Shown one piece after another: positions 54,768-64,000 of a stretch of DNA of 64,000 nucleotides. The translations under genes and the position numbers were made by a program. This DNA is from Microbacterium testaceum StLB037 (lineage in GTDB: Bacteria > Actinomycetota > Actinomycetes > Actinomycetales > Microbacteriaceae): NCBI RefSeq assembly GCF_900104345.1, contig NZ_FNJN01000005.1:1-64000 (forward strand), read 5' to 3'. Each line of letters begins with the position of its first letter. Position 1 is the stretch's first letter. The notes beneath the pieces were generated by a model, which did no database searches, was not told the origin of the DNA, and worked only from the letters and a program-made list of their open reading frames with translations.

Positions 54768-55490
54768 TCAGCGGGAGCCGAGCACGGGGATGGGGTCGCC
54801 GGCGTCGACGTTCCCGCCGGTGAGGACGAGCGACACCGCGCCCGACCCGGCCTCTCGACCGATGTCGGCGAGAGTGACGCGGGGCGCGAGATCCATCGTG
54901 CAGACCTGGTCGGACGGCGGCGTCGCGAACTGGATCTCGACGTTCGGGCCGGCCGCGGTGACCGCCTCGACCGAGGGAACGCAGGTCGAGCTGCCGTACG
55001 TGACGATGGCGACCAGGGAGTCGTTCACCCAGCCCGCCGACGGGGTGAATTCCGCGGGGGCGGCGGGAACGGAGCCCAGCCCCGCGAGCATCACCTTGCC
55101 CTCGGCGACACCCGTCACCGTGAGGGCGAGGCCCGCACTCGGGTCGACGCCCGCGGGCACGTTCATGAGTGTCGCGCGCGGAGCCAGGTCGCGCGTGCAG
55201 TCCTGTCGTGGCGACTCGGCGAGGTCGACCGTCACCGTGGATCCGCTGACGGTCGGCTCGCCGCTCAGCACCGGCGGGCACGAAGAGCTGCCGGTGGTGA
55301 CCAGGGCGATGGCACGGCCGCCGCTGACCCACGCGGCGCCGAGTTCGCTCGCGGGCGCGGAGGCGGTGGCATCCGGAGTCGGAGCCATCCCCTCGGGAGC
55401 CGGGGCACCGGTGGCGCAGCCGGTGAGGGCTCCAGCGGCGATGAGGGACGCGCCGATCATTCCGATGACGGCGAGACGGTGACGTGACAT
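54768..55490 (-). CDS. Lipoprotein with an internally duplicated domain
   Basis: A 240-residue lipoprotein: lipobox LTGC near residue 25, a short Pro/Ala linker, then two copies of a roughly 85-residue unit. Copy 1 runs from WVSGGRAIALVTTGSSSCPP to DLAPRATLMNVP, copy 2 from WVNDSLVAIVTYGSSTCVP to DLAPRVTLADIG; each has two Cys in equivalent places and would form its own disulfide. No known family identified. Confidence 0.75.
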   Translation of the reverse strand: MSRHRLAVIGMIGASLIAAGALTGCATGAPAPEGMAPTPDATASAPASELGAAWVSGGRAIALVTTGSSSCPPVLSGEPTVSGSTVTVDLAESPRQDCTRDLAPRATLMNVPAGVDPSAGLALTVTGVAEGKVMLAGLGSVPAAPAEFTPSAGWVNDSLVAIVTYGSSTCVPSVEAVTAAGPNVEIQFATPPSDQVCTMDLAPRVTLADIGREAGSGAVSLVLTGGNVDAGDPIPVLGSR

Positions 55491-55563
55491 GCGGACCTCC
55501 GGGGGCGAGTTGAGCCCATGATGTCGGAGATACCTGGATGCCGGCGGCGAGGGCCGCGGCGCG

Positions 55564-57030
55564 TCACTGCAACGCGGAGGTGAGGCGCGCCAGGTTGTCG
55601 AGGATCGTCGAGCGCAGGGGCTGCCGACGCCACTCCTCGATCGTGAGCTGGCGGCTCAGGGTGCGGTACGCGCCCTCGACTTCGCGCATGTCGCGGACGA
55701 ACTCTTCGCCGCGGACCAAGAGCGACACCTCGAGGTTCAGACCGAAGGAGCGCATGTCCATGTTGCTCGAGCCGATGACCGCGACCTCGTCGTCGATCGT
55801 GACGCTCTTGCTGTGCAGGATGTACGGCTTGCGGTACATCCAGATCGTGACGCCCGCGTGCAGGAGAGCCTCGTAATAGCTCCGCTGCGCGTGGTAGACC
55901 ATCGCCTGGTCGCCCTCTTCCGAGACGAAGAGCTCGACGTGCACGCCACGCTGGCAGGCGGTGGTGATCGCGAGCAGCAGAGCCTCGTCGGGCACGAAGT
56001 AGGGGCTGACGATGATGATGCGCTCTTTGGCCGCGAAGAGCAGGCCCAGGAAGAGCTTGAGGTTGTTCTGGAAATCGAAGCCGGGGCCGGAGGGCACCAC
56101 CTGGCAGTCGAGGTCTCCCGGACCCGACGTGACGCTGAACAGATCGATCTCGTCGCGCAGTGTCTCGTCGGTCTCGCTGTACCAGTCCGACAGGAAGACG
56201 GCGTTGATGCTCGCGACGACCGGGCCCTCGACGCGCACCATCAGATCGACCCAGTGCAGGCCGCGGCGGATGTTCTTGCGGAGGTTGTACGACGAGTCGG
56301 TGACGTTCTGCGATCCCATGTACGCCACGTCGCCGTCGATCACGAGCAGCTTGCGGTGGTTGCGGAGATCGGGTCGCTGGTAGCGCCCTCGCAGCGGCTG
56401 CACGGGGAGCATGAGGTGCCAGTGCGCCCCCATCGCGTCGAGCCGGCGCAGCGTCTGCTTGTAGAAGGGCTTTCCGCGGTTGGCCCAGTGGTCGAGGAGC
56501 ACGCGGACCACGACGCCGCGCTCCGCGGCCTCTTCGAGGGCGCGGAAGAAGTTGTCCGTCGAGTCGTCGGACTGCAGGATGTAGAACTCGACGTGGATGT
56601 AGCGCTGAGCCCGACGGATCGCCTCGGCCATGGCATCCAGGCTCTGCTGGTAATCGGCGATGAGGGTCGCGGCGTTGTCTCCCGCGATCGGCATGGCACC
56701 GAGGTTGCGGTTGAGCTGCACGAGGGCGCGGAACCACTGCGGAGCGTTGGGCCGGAGTGTGCCGAACTCGAGCGACGCGCTCGTGTCGTGGATGTACTCG
56801 TTGATCGCGGCCTGCTTGCGCCGGCGCTTGCGGGGCAGGCGCGGATTGCCGATGAGCAGGAACAGGAAGACCCCGACGAAGGGGATGAAGTAGATCGCGA
56901 GCAACCACGCCATCGCCGCGGTCGGGCGACGGTTTCGCGGAACGATGATGATCGCGGCGATGCGCACGACCAGGTCGACGATGAAGAGCGTGATGACGAG
57001 CCAGCTCGCGTCGAACGTGGCGTTGATCAC
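55564..57030 (-). CDS. Cardiolipin synthase-like phospholipase D protein
   Basis: Membrane enzyme of 488 residues that should transfer phosphatidyl groups to make cardiolipin. Two N-terminal spans (WLVITLFIVDLVVRIAAIIIV; MAWLLAIYFIPFVGVFLFLLI) with a PLDc_N loop precede two HKD motifs: HRKLLVIDG and HSKSVTIDD, each followed by GSxN. GTG 57030 is chosen since AGGAGG lies four bases upstream; the much longer open frame is antisense to the DUF4192 gene. Confidence 0.92.
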   Translation of the reverse strand: MINATFDASWLVITLFIVDLVVRIAAIIIVPRNRRPTAAMAWLLAIYFIPFVGVFLFLLIGNPRLPRKRRRKQAAINEYIHDTSASLEFGTLRPNAPQWFRALVQLNRNLGAMPIAGDNAATLIADYQQSLDAMAEAIRRAQRYIHVEFYILQSDDSTDNFFRALEEAAERGVVVRVLLDHWANRGKPFYKQTLRRLDAMGAHWHLMLPVQPLRGRYQRPDLRNHRKLLVIDGDVAYMGSQNVTDSSYNLRKNIRRGLHWVDLMVRVEGPVVASINAVFLSDWYSETDETLRDEIDLFSVTSGPGDLDCQVVPSGPGFDFQNNLKLFLGLLFAAKERIIIVSPYFVPDEALLLAITTACQRGVHVELFVSEEGDQAMVYHAQRSYYEALLHAGVTIWMYRKPYILHSKSVTIDDEVAVIGSSNMDMRSFGLNLEVSLLVRGEEFVRDMREVEGAYRTLSRQLTIEEWRRQPLRSTILDNLARLTSALQ

Positions 57031-57094
57031 GGGTCCTCCTGGGCGGGTTGTGGACCCAGCGTAGCGACGGCCTCCGACAGAGGCCGTGCGATCG

Positions 57095-57292
57095 TCAGTT
57101 CGCGGGACCGTCGCCGGTGCGGACGACCGGCGGGAGGCCGCGCTTTGCGCGCTCCTCGGCCTCGATACGGGCGTAGGCCTTGCGCTCGGTCCGGTCCATC
57201 CGGATGACGTTGCGGAGGATGAAGAAGAACACCACGGACACCACGAGGGTCGGCAGGATCGCCCACAGCATCGCGGTCCAGGTTTCGTCCAT
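57095..57292 (-). CDS. Small membrane protein of unknown function
   Basis: 65 residues: one N-terminal helix (MLWAILPTLVVSVVFFFILRNVI) followed by a charged tail (RMDRTERKAYARIEAEERAKRG). Composition and codon use look coding. It lies 64 bases upstream of the cardiolipin synthase gene in the same direction. Confidence 0.65.
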   Translation of the reverse strand: MDETWTAMLWAILPTLVVSVVFFFILRNVIRMDRTERKAYARIEAEERAKRGLPPVVRTGDGPAN

Positions 57293-58539
57293 GCTCCGAG
57301 AATACCCGCGCTGCCTGGGCGCGCGGTTCGCGCGGGCTCCTCCACAGGCAGTGGATATGCGGATTCATCCACCGTCGAGCTATTCCGCCCGGCGCGAGCC
57401 CCGCCCGCCCGGCCACTCTCGAGGCATGACACCCACCGTCGTCTCCGCCACCTCGTCCTCCGCGTTCCTCGCTCTCGTCCCGCATCTGCTCGAATGCACC
57501 CCGCGCGAGAGTCTCGTGCTCGTCCCGTTCGCCGAGTCGCGTTCCCTCGGCGCCATGCGCGTCGACCTCCCGGCCGCCGACGACGCCTCCGCGAACGAGA
57601 GCGTCGCCTCGACCGTGATCGGTATGGCCTGCAAGGTCGCCCGGACCGATGCCGTGGCGATCGTCGTCTATGCCGACGAGGTCCTCGCCGACCTTCCGGC
57701 GGCGCCCCACCGCGCGCTCGTCGATGCGGCGATGGGGCGAGCGGAGATCTGCGGCCTCCGCGTCGTCGACGCCCTCGTCGTCGGTTCGGACGGATGGGAC
57801 AGCTACGTGTCCCCCTCGTCGTCGATGCCGCACCCGTTGAGCGACATCGCGGCGCACACGCTCGCGGAGCCGACCGGCCCGGTCGTCGACGACCAGTTCG
57901 CCGCCGCCGAGCTTCCGCCGCTCGACGCCGCCGTCTCTCGGCGGGTGATGACCGACCTCCGCGCGATCGAGCGCGTGCTCGGAGGCCCGCAGGAACGCCG
58001 TAAGCTTCCCCCGCTGAAGCGTGCGGCGACCGGAGATCCGGCCACCGTGGCGCTCGCGGATCCGCCGGTCCTGATCGAGGACGCCCTGGCAACGCCGCCC
58101 GAAGAACTCGACCCCGCGCAGCTCGCCGCCCTCGCCTTCTGCCTCGCCCGACCGTCGCTACGCGATGTCGCGTTGATGCAGTGGGTGGCGGATCTCGCCA
58201 CGGGTGATGCGGTTCTGCAGGCGCAGACCGCTTTCCACCGTGGCAAGCCGTTCCCCGACGACCTCGCCCGGCCGATGTGGGGAGAAGGCGCCCTCCCCGA
58301 CCCCGACCGCCTTCGACGAGCGCTCGAACTGTGCCGCCGAGTCGCGTCCGTCCTCCCCCGGGAGCGTCGCCCTGGCCCGCTGTCGGCGTGCGCGTGGCTC
58401 GCGTGGGCGACCGGTCGCTCCTCTCACGCCGTCCTGTACGCCGAGACGGCTCTCGAGATCGACCCCGACCACGGGCTCAGCGCCCTCATGCTCGACGTCA
58501 TCGACGCCGGGCGCCTCCCGGAGTGGGTGTTCGAGCGGT

Positions 58540-60060
<1,521 letters not shown>

Positions 60061-60138
60061 CAGGAAGGCTCCTCGGGGTCTCCCCCAGTCTATTCGTCGT
60101 CCTCGGCCGCCCCGGAGTCACCGGCCGCCCGAGGGCCC

Positions 60139-60993
60139 TCAGCGCAGCGAGATCTCGGCGTTGTCGATGAAGCGGTGACCGCCGACCGTGGCGGCGATGA
60201 GCGCGAACGCGCGCCCGCGGTGCCCGTCGTCGACCGGCAGGAACGTCTCGGGATCGACGACGCTCAAGTACTCCAGCGTGATGCGCTGCTCGCCCATCAA
60301 CGCCGACTGCGCAGCGGCGATGCAGGCATCGACCCCCAGATCGGCGTTCGAGGCCGCCGCCTCGAGGGCTCGCGGAAGGGCCGCGGCGGCGCGGCGATCG
60401 GCGTCGTCGAGCAGCGCGACGCGGCTCGACACGGGCAGCCCGTCGTCGGTGCGCACCGTCGGAACCGTCGCGACATCGATGCCGAAGTCGAGGTCTCGCA
60501 CCATGCGGCGCACGAGGAAGATGCGCTGCCGATCGCGCTCCCCGTAGACGGCCACGTCGGGTCGAACGAGGTGGAAGAGCTTCGCCTCGACGGTCAGCAC
60601 CCCGTCGAAGTAGAAGGGGCGCACACGCCCCTCGTAGCGGAGACCCACATCGCCCGCCGAGACGCGGGTCGTCGCCGTTCCCGCCGGGAGGAACTCCGCC
60701 GCCGCCGGCGCGAAGATGACGTCGACGCCCAGCTCACCGAGCACGCGCGCGTCGGACTCGGGCGACCGGGGATAGGACGCGGTGTCGTCGGCGGAGCGGA
60801 AGCGCAGCGGGTTGACGAAGGTCGACACCACCACGACGTCCGCGCGTTCGCGCGCCTCGCGGATGAGGTCGACGTGGCCGTCGTGCAGAGCGCCGAGGGT
60901 GGACACGAGGGCGACGCGCGGGCCGGCGTCCGATCGATCTGCGCCTCGGATCTCGCCGAGTCGGGTGCGCAGATCCTCGAGGGAGCGGATCAT
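60139..60993 (-). CDS. panC: Pantoate-beta-alanine ligase-like protein, divergent
   Basis: HIGH-family ligase of 284 residues that should join pantoate and beta-alanine. LGALHDGH (33-40) is the HIGH motif and VSSRVALLDD the KMSKS-equivalent. Several residues that are near-invariant in PanC are changed: the pantoate-binding Gln of FVNPxQF is Arg64, the second Gln (DYQQL) is Arg157, the Lys before it is Arg153, and RPGHFDG reads RPFYFDG. The start overlaps the DUF2520 gene (ATGA). It is probably a real PanC of a divergent clade, but altered specificity is possible. Confidence 0.82.
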   Translation of the reverse strand: MIRSLEDLRTRLGEIRGADRSDAGPRVALVSTLGALHDGHVDLIREARERADVVVVSTFVNPLRFRSADDTASYPRSPESDARVLGELGVDVIFAPAAAEFLPAGTATTRVSAGDVGLRYEGRVRPFYFDGVLTVEAKLFHLVRPDVAVYGERDRQRIFLVRRMVRDLDFGIDVATVPTVRTDDGLPVSSRVALLDDADRRAAAALPRALEAAASNADLGVDACIAAAQSALMGEQRITLEYLSVVDPETFLPVDDGHRGRAFALIAATVGGHRFIDNAEISLR

Positions 60994-61712
60994 CCGTCGA
61001 TCGTAGCGGTGCCGTCGAGGTCGTCACGGCGCCCGCCCTCGACGAGCGCCTGATCGACACTCGAACGCACGAGGGCCGAGAGGTATGCGCCGGGGTTGTC
61101 GATACCGATGCGCTCGAGCAGCGCCGACGACTGCCGGACGATCGAACGAGAGAACTCCGTGGCCGTCGCGATGGCTTCGGCGTACGTCGCCCGGTCGTCC
61201 TCGGCGACCACGAGAGGCTCGCACCCCAGCTCGACCGCGAGAGCCTGGGCGATGGGGAGGACAGGGGCCGGTGCGGTCACGGCGGCATACGACTGGGCCA
61301 ATTGGCGCAGGTCGATCGACGACACCCCTGTGAAGGCCATGGCGGGGTGGATGGCGAGCGGGATGGCGCCGCTCCTCGCGGCGGGATCCAGGACGCGCGA
61401 TCCGTACGCGGCGTCGGTGTGCAGCACCAGCTGGCCGGGCTGCCACGCTCCGACCTCGGCGAGGCCCGAGACGAGACCCGGGAGCTGGTCGTGCGGAACC
61501 GCGACGACCACGAGCTCGCTGCGTCGAGCGACCTCGTCGGCCGTCAGGACCGGCAGGCCCGGCAGGATCGCCTCCACGCGATCGTCGTCCGAGCCGGAGG
61601 TGATCCCGGTCAGGGCGTGGCCCGCACCGGCGAGCGCCGCCGCGACGACCGGGCCGACACGTCCCGCGCCGATCACCCCGACGCCGAGGCGCCCGTCGCG
61701 ACCGGCGCTCAT
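60990..61712 (-). CDS. Rossmann-like and DUF2520 domain protein
   Basis: 240 residues: N-terminal dinucleotide-binding domain (VGVIGAGRVGPVVAAALAGAGH), then a helical DUF2520 domain (HPAMAFTGVSSIDL, DDRATYAEAIATATEF). It resembles 6-phosphogluconate-dehydrogenase-like reductases. Overlaps by four bases with both the PH-domain gene upstream and panC downstream. The constant linkage with panC suggests a pantothenate role, for example ketopantoate reduction, but this is unproven. Confidence 0.85.
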   Translation of the reverse strand: MSAGRDGRLGVGVIGAGRVGPVVAAALAGAGHALTGITSGSDDDRVEAILPGLPVLTADEVARRSELVVVAVPHDQLPGLVSGLAEVGAWQPGQLVLHTDAAYGSRVLDPAARSGAIPLAIHPAMAFTGVSSIDLRQLAQSYAAVTAPAPVLPIAQALAVELGCEPLVVAEDDRATYAEAIATATEFSRSIVRQSSALLERIGIDNPGAYLSALVRSSVDQALVEGGRRDDLDGTATIDG

Positions 61713-63295
61713 CCGGCCCACCGGTGCGTGCGGTCGATCGCCGCCGCATCGACGCCGGCTCGCGCGGTCCGCTCGAACAGCCCGAGGGCGTCGTCGCGGC
61801 CGAGGACGCCGATCGAGGTCTGGACGGTGCCTGCGATCACGTGGGCCACCAGGGTCGCCGTCCCCGTCGCGCGTGCCAACGGGCCCTGATGCAGGCCGAT
61901 CGACTGCAAGCGGGCGAGCGGAACCACGCTCAAGGACCGCCACACCCACCCGCGGCGCAAAAGCAGGGCGTCCGAGGTCAGAAGCGCGCCGTTCCGCCGC
62001 CACGACAGCGGGCGGAGCCACCGGGCGCTCTTCGGGGTCGTCACGTAGGGGTCGTTCTCCACCGGACCCAGGATGCCGTCGCGGAACACGAGTGTCCATT
62101 CGTCGCTCGACAGGTCGGGGACGAGGATCCGCAGGACGCGCTCGACATCGGCTCGTGTCCCGATCGGAAGCACCGCGGCCAACTGATCGTTGCTCGTGTC
62201 GGTGGAGGACCGCCCCGAGAGTCGGTTCACGGAGACGGTCCACCATCCGAACGGACGCCACATCAGAGGCTGGCGCACCTCGATCGCGTGCACGCGACCC
62301 GGCGGCACCACCTCCGACACCGTCGTGAACAAGCCGAAGGTCACGCGCACCCCGTCGGCCGTCGGGGCGATCGAGTACCGCAGTCCCTGGGCGATCGAGC
62401 GCACGTAGTACGCGCCGAAGGCGAGGAACATCGGGACCACGGTGAACAGCAGCCACAGTGTCGACAGCGACGCCGCGACGACGATCCCCACGACCAGGGC
62501 GACGAGGACGAGGCTCGATCCGCTCAGGACACGGGATGCCACGAGCCGACCGATCGGGATGCGCACGATGCTCTCCGGCTCGGCGTCGGAGAAGTCCTCC
62601 CCGTCGACGATGCCCTGCAGCCCCGACCCCACGGCCTCCGCCGCCTGCCGGGCGAGCGAGGCGCGGGCGCCCGGTTCGGTCCGCCCCTCGGCGAGACGCC
62701 GGCCCGAGGCGAGACGGAGGATGTCGCCGCGGATGGCCTCGGCGTCCTTCCCCGACAGGTACTCGAGTTTGACGTTGGCATCCAGTCCCGCTCCGACCAC
62801 CTCGAGCTTCGCGAGCCCCAGCAGGCGGGCGATCATCGGACGAGTCAGGTTGACGCCCTGGACCCGGTCGAGGGGAGCACGACGATGAGTGCGGAACAGC
62901 ACGCCCGAACGCACCTCGACGTCGTCATCGCTGATGCGCAGGGTGTGGAAACGCCAGGACAGGCGGAAGAGGACCAGCAGCACGATGAGGACGATGAGGG
63001 TCGCTCCCCCCGCCACGAGGATCAGGTTGTTCGCGAAGAGGAAGTCGACCGGGTCGGGCGGGAGCTCCCCCGGGGGGATCTCGGTGAAGACCGGGAAGAC
63101 CCACTGGACGAGACGCTCCCGCAGGTTCGCGACGATCACGCCGATGATCACGAGGAGGGTCAGTCCGCCGCGCAGGAGCGGCGTCAGGGGGTGCAGGCGA
63201 TGCCACTCGCCGTCGCTGTAGGGCGAACGGACGACCGCTCGCTGCGGCCGGGGCGGCGGGTCGAGGGGCGGTCCCGCCGCGTGCGGGTCGGTCAC
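61709..63295 (-). CDS. PH-domain membrane protein (YdbT-like)
   Basis: A 528-residue protein with paired hydrophobic segments near residues 40-60, 90-115 and 225-275 and repeated bacterial PH (bPH_2) domains: VEVRSGVLFRTHRRAPLDRVQGVNL, then VRVTFGLFTTVSEVVPPGRVHAIEV, then LLRRGWVWRSLSVVPLARLQSIGL. GTG 63295 overlaps the stop of the smaller PH gene (GTGA). The YdbS/YdbT pair in Bacillus affects resistance to cell-envelope antibiotics. Confidence 0.85.
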   Translation of the reverse strand: MTDPHAAGPPLDPPPRPQRAVVRSPYSDGEWHRLHPLTPLLRGGLTLLVIIGVIVANLRERLVQWVFPVFTEIPPGELPPDPVDFLFANNLILVAGGATLIVLIVLLVLFRLSWRFHTLRISDDDVEVRSGVLFRTHRRAPLDRVQGVNLTRPMIARLLGLAKLEVVGAGLDANVKLEYLSGKDAEAIRGDILRLASGRRLAEGRTEPGARASLARQAAEAVGSGLQGIVDGEDFSDAEPESIVRIPIGRLVASRVLSGSSLVLVALVVGIVVAASLSTLWLLFTVVPMFLAFGAYYVRSIAQGLRYSIAPTADGVRVTFGLFTTVSEVVPPGRVHAIEVRQPLMWRPFGWWTVSVNRLSGRSSTDTSNDQLAAVLPIGTRADVERVLRILVPDLSSDEWTLVFRDGILGPVENDPYVTTPKSARWLRPLSWRRNGALLTSDALLLRRGWVWRSLSVVPLARLQSIGLHQGPLARATGTATLVAHVIAGTVQTSIGVLGRDDALGLFERTARAGVDAAAIDRTHRWAG

Positions 63296-63897
63296 AGCCC
63301 TGTCCGACGGGTCTCGGCGACGGCCACGAGCGTGTCGCGCAGGTGTTCGGCCGCCTCCTGCGTCAATCCCGGGATGGTCACTCCGGTGGAGGCCGCGGCG
63401 GTCACGAGCTTGAGCTGGGCGATGCCGAAGCCCCGGTCGAGGGGGCCGTGGGTGATGTCCACGAGCTGCATCCGGCCGTAGGGAACCGCCACGACCCGCT
63501 GCCACAGGATGCCCCGGCGGAACACGAGGTCATCGCGACGCAACTGGTACCCGAAGGACCGCGCTTGCCGCGGGGTGATGAAGAGGCCGACGGCGGTGAT
63601 CAGCAGGATGATCCCGGCCGGGATCCACTGCCACTGCACGCCCGTGATGATCTGGGCGATCACGGCGGCCGCGAGCACGAGCACGAAGACCGCCCCCTGC
63701 GAAATCAGCTGCACGCGGACGTACGCGCGGGCGAGCTGATGCCAGGTGCCGTCGCCGAGGGGGAGCCGACGTGACGAGCGCGGTTCAAGGATGCGGTCGT
63801 AGGTGGCGTCGTCGAGCACCGTCCGGTCGGCGTCGTCAACGTTGCGGGCCTCAGATTCCGACGGGTCCTGCGGGGGTGTTCCCTGGGGCGTCGTCAT
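63292..63897 (-). CDS. PH-domain membrane protein (YdbS-like)
   Basis: 201 residues: acidic N-terminal tail, two membrane spans (VFVLVLAAAVIAQII; IPAGIILLITAVGLFI) and one bPH_2 domain (LVFRRGILWQRVVAVPYGRMQLVDI). Coupled to the larger YdbT-like gene, with which it probably forms a complex. The start overlaps the DUF3180 gene by 47 bases. Confidence 0.88.
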   Translation of the reverse strand: MTTPQGTPPQDPSESEARNVDDADRTVLDDATYDRILEPRSSRRLPLGDGTWHQLARAYVRVQLISQGAVFVLVLAAAVIAQIITGVQWQWIPAGIILLITAVGLFITPRQARSFGYQLRRDDLVFRRGILWQRVVAVPYGRMQLVDITHGPLDRGFGIAQLKLVTAAASTGVTIPGLTQEAAEHLRDTLVAVAETRRTGL

Positions 63898-64000
63898 CGT
63901 CGTCCTTCCGGAGTGTGCAGAGCTGCTCGGCCACGAGTCCCGCGACGACGAGGACGACCGCGCAGACGAGCGTCGCGATGATCGATCCCATCGAGCCTAC
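63851..64000 (-). CDS. DUF3180-like membrane protein, 5' end outside the window
   Basis: Only the last 49 residues are present: a hydrophobic helix (IIATLVCAVVLVVAGLVAEQL) and a charged tail (LRKDDDDAPGNTPAGPVGI). Position before PH-domain genes and panC matches the DUF3180 protein that follows folK in many actinobacteria. It overlaps the next gene by 47 bases. Confidence 0.6.
   Translation of the reverse strand, partial: VGSMGSIIATLVCAVVLVVAGLVAEQLCTLRKDDDDDAPGNTPAGPVGI

Noticed and set aside
61724..63481. A 585-codon open frame opposite the PH-domain gene
   Set aside because: Gln/His/Arg/Asp-rich antisense frame with no recognisable fold; the minus-strand PH protein explains the region.

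Overview
The window looks like a chromosome segment of a high-GC actinobacterium of the Microbacteriaceae, most likely Microbacterium or a close relative. The reasons are strong GC bias at third codon positions, GTG starts, GTGA/ATGA gene overlaps, sugar ABC transporters without their own ATPase, and the gene order DUF3180 - two PH-domain proteins - DUF2520 - panC - lysS - DUF4192. This assignment is inference; no 16S rRNA gene is present.

The left part (about 1-35 kb) is a mosaic of catabolic modules, each with its own regulator and often a visible operator. First, a galactose-type module: on the minus strand two permeases, a binding protein, galE and galT; on the plus strand a LacI regulator and a 2H phosphoesterase. 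The same 18-bp palindrome lies at both promoters. Second, bioY-bioB sit behind two tandem TGAAC-N3-GTTCA sites. Third, a polysaccharide module on the minus strand holds a LacI regulator, an FAD-dependent oxidoreductase, a binding protein, two permeases, a ROK kinase and a secreted family-8 polysaccharide lyase. A decayed stretch (22.0-24.1 kb) follows, with remnants of a recombinase, a GNAT protein and a helicase-associated-domain protein. Then come PucR / MHS transporter + M20 peptidase; TetR / amidase with a 26-bp palindrome between them; and LysR / Orn-Lys-Arg-type decarboxylase + amino-acid permease.

Between 35.2 and 39.4 kb is a small accessory island of lower GC, flanked on the right by tRNA-Ser(CGA). 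It holds an XRE-ImmA/IrrE protein with two small upstream genes, a frame-disrupted HEPN-family gene fused to a beta-barrel-like domain, and an HNH endonuclease-like gene. It resembles defence or mobile-element cargo.

The right part (39.4-64 kb) is mostly conserved chromosome: ldh, radA, clpC, an N-acetylglutamate-synthase-like GNAT, a cardiolipin-synthase-like phospholipase D protein, lysS, panC and their neighbours. Embedded in it (43.0-49.8 kb) is a coherent cluster: GntR, SDR, aldehyde dehydrogenase, gamma-glutamyl hydrolase, glutamine-synthetase-like ligase and a divergent ethanolamine-type permease. It fits gamma-glutamylation-based ethanolamine (or polyamine) catabolism.

The strongest leads are the LacI regulon that includes a 2H phosphoesterase, the polysaccharide module with its oxidoreductase, the HEPN/XRE-ImmA/HNH island beside tRNA-Ser, the gamma-glutamyl ethanolamine cluster, and a PanC with both pantoate-contact glutamines replaced by arginine.
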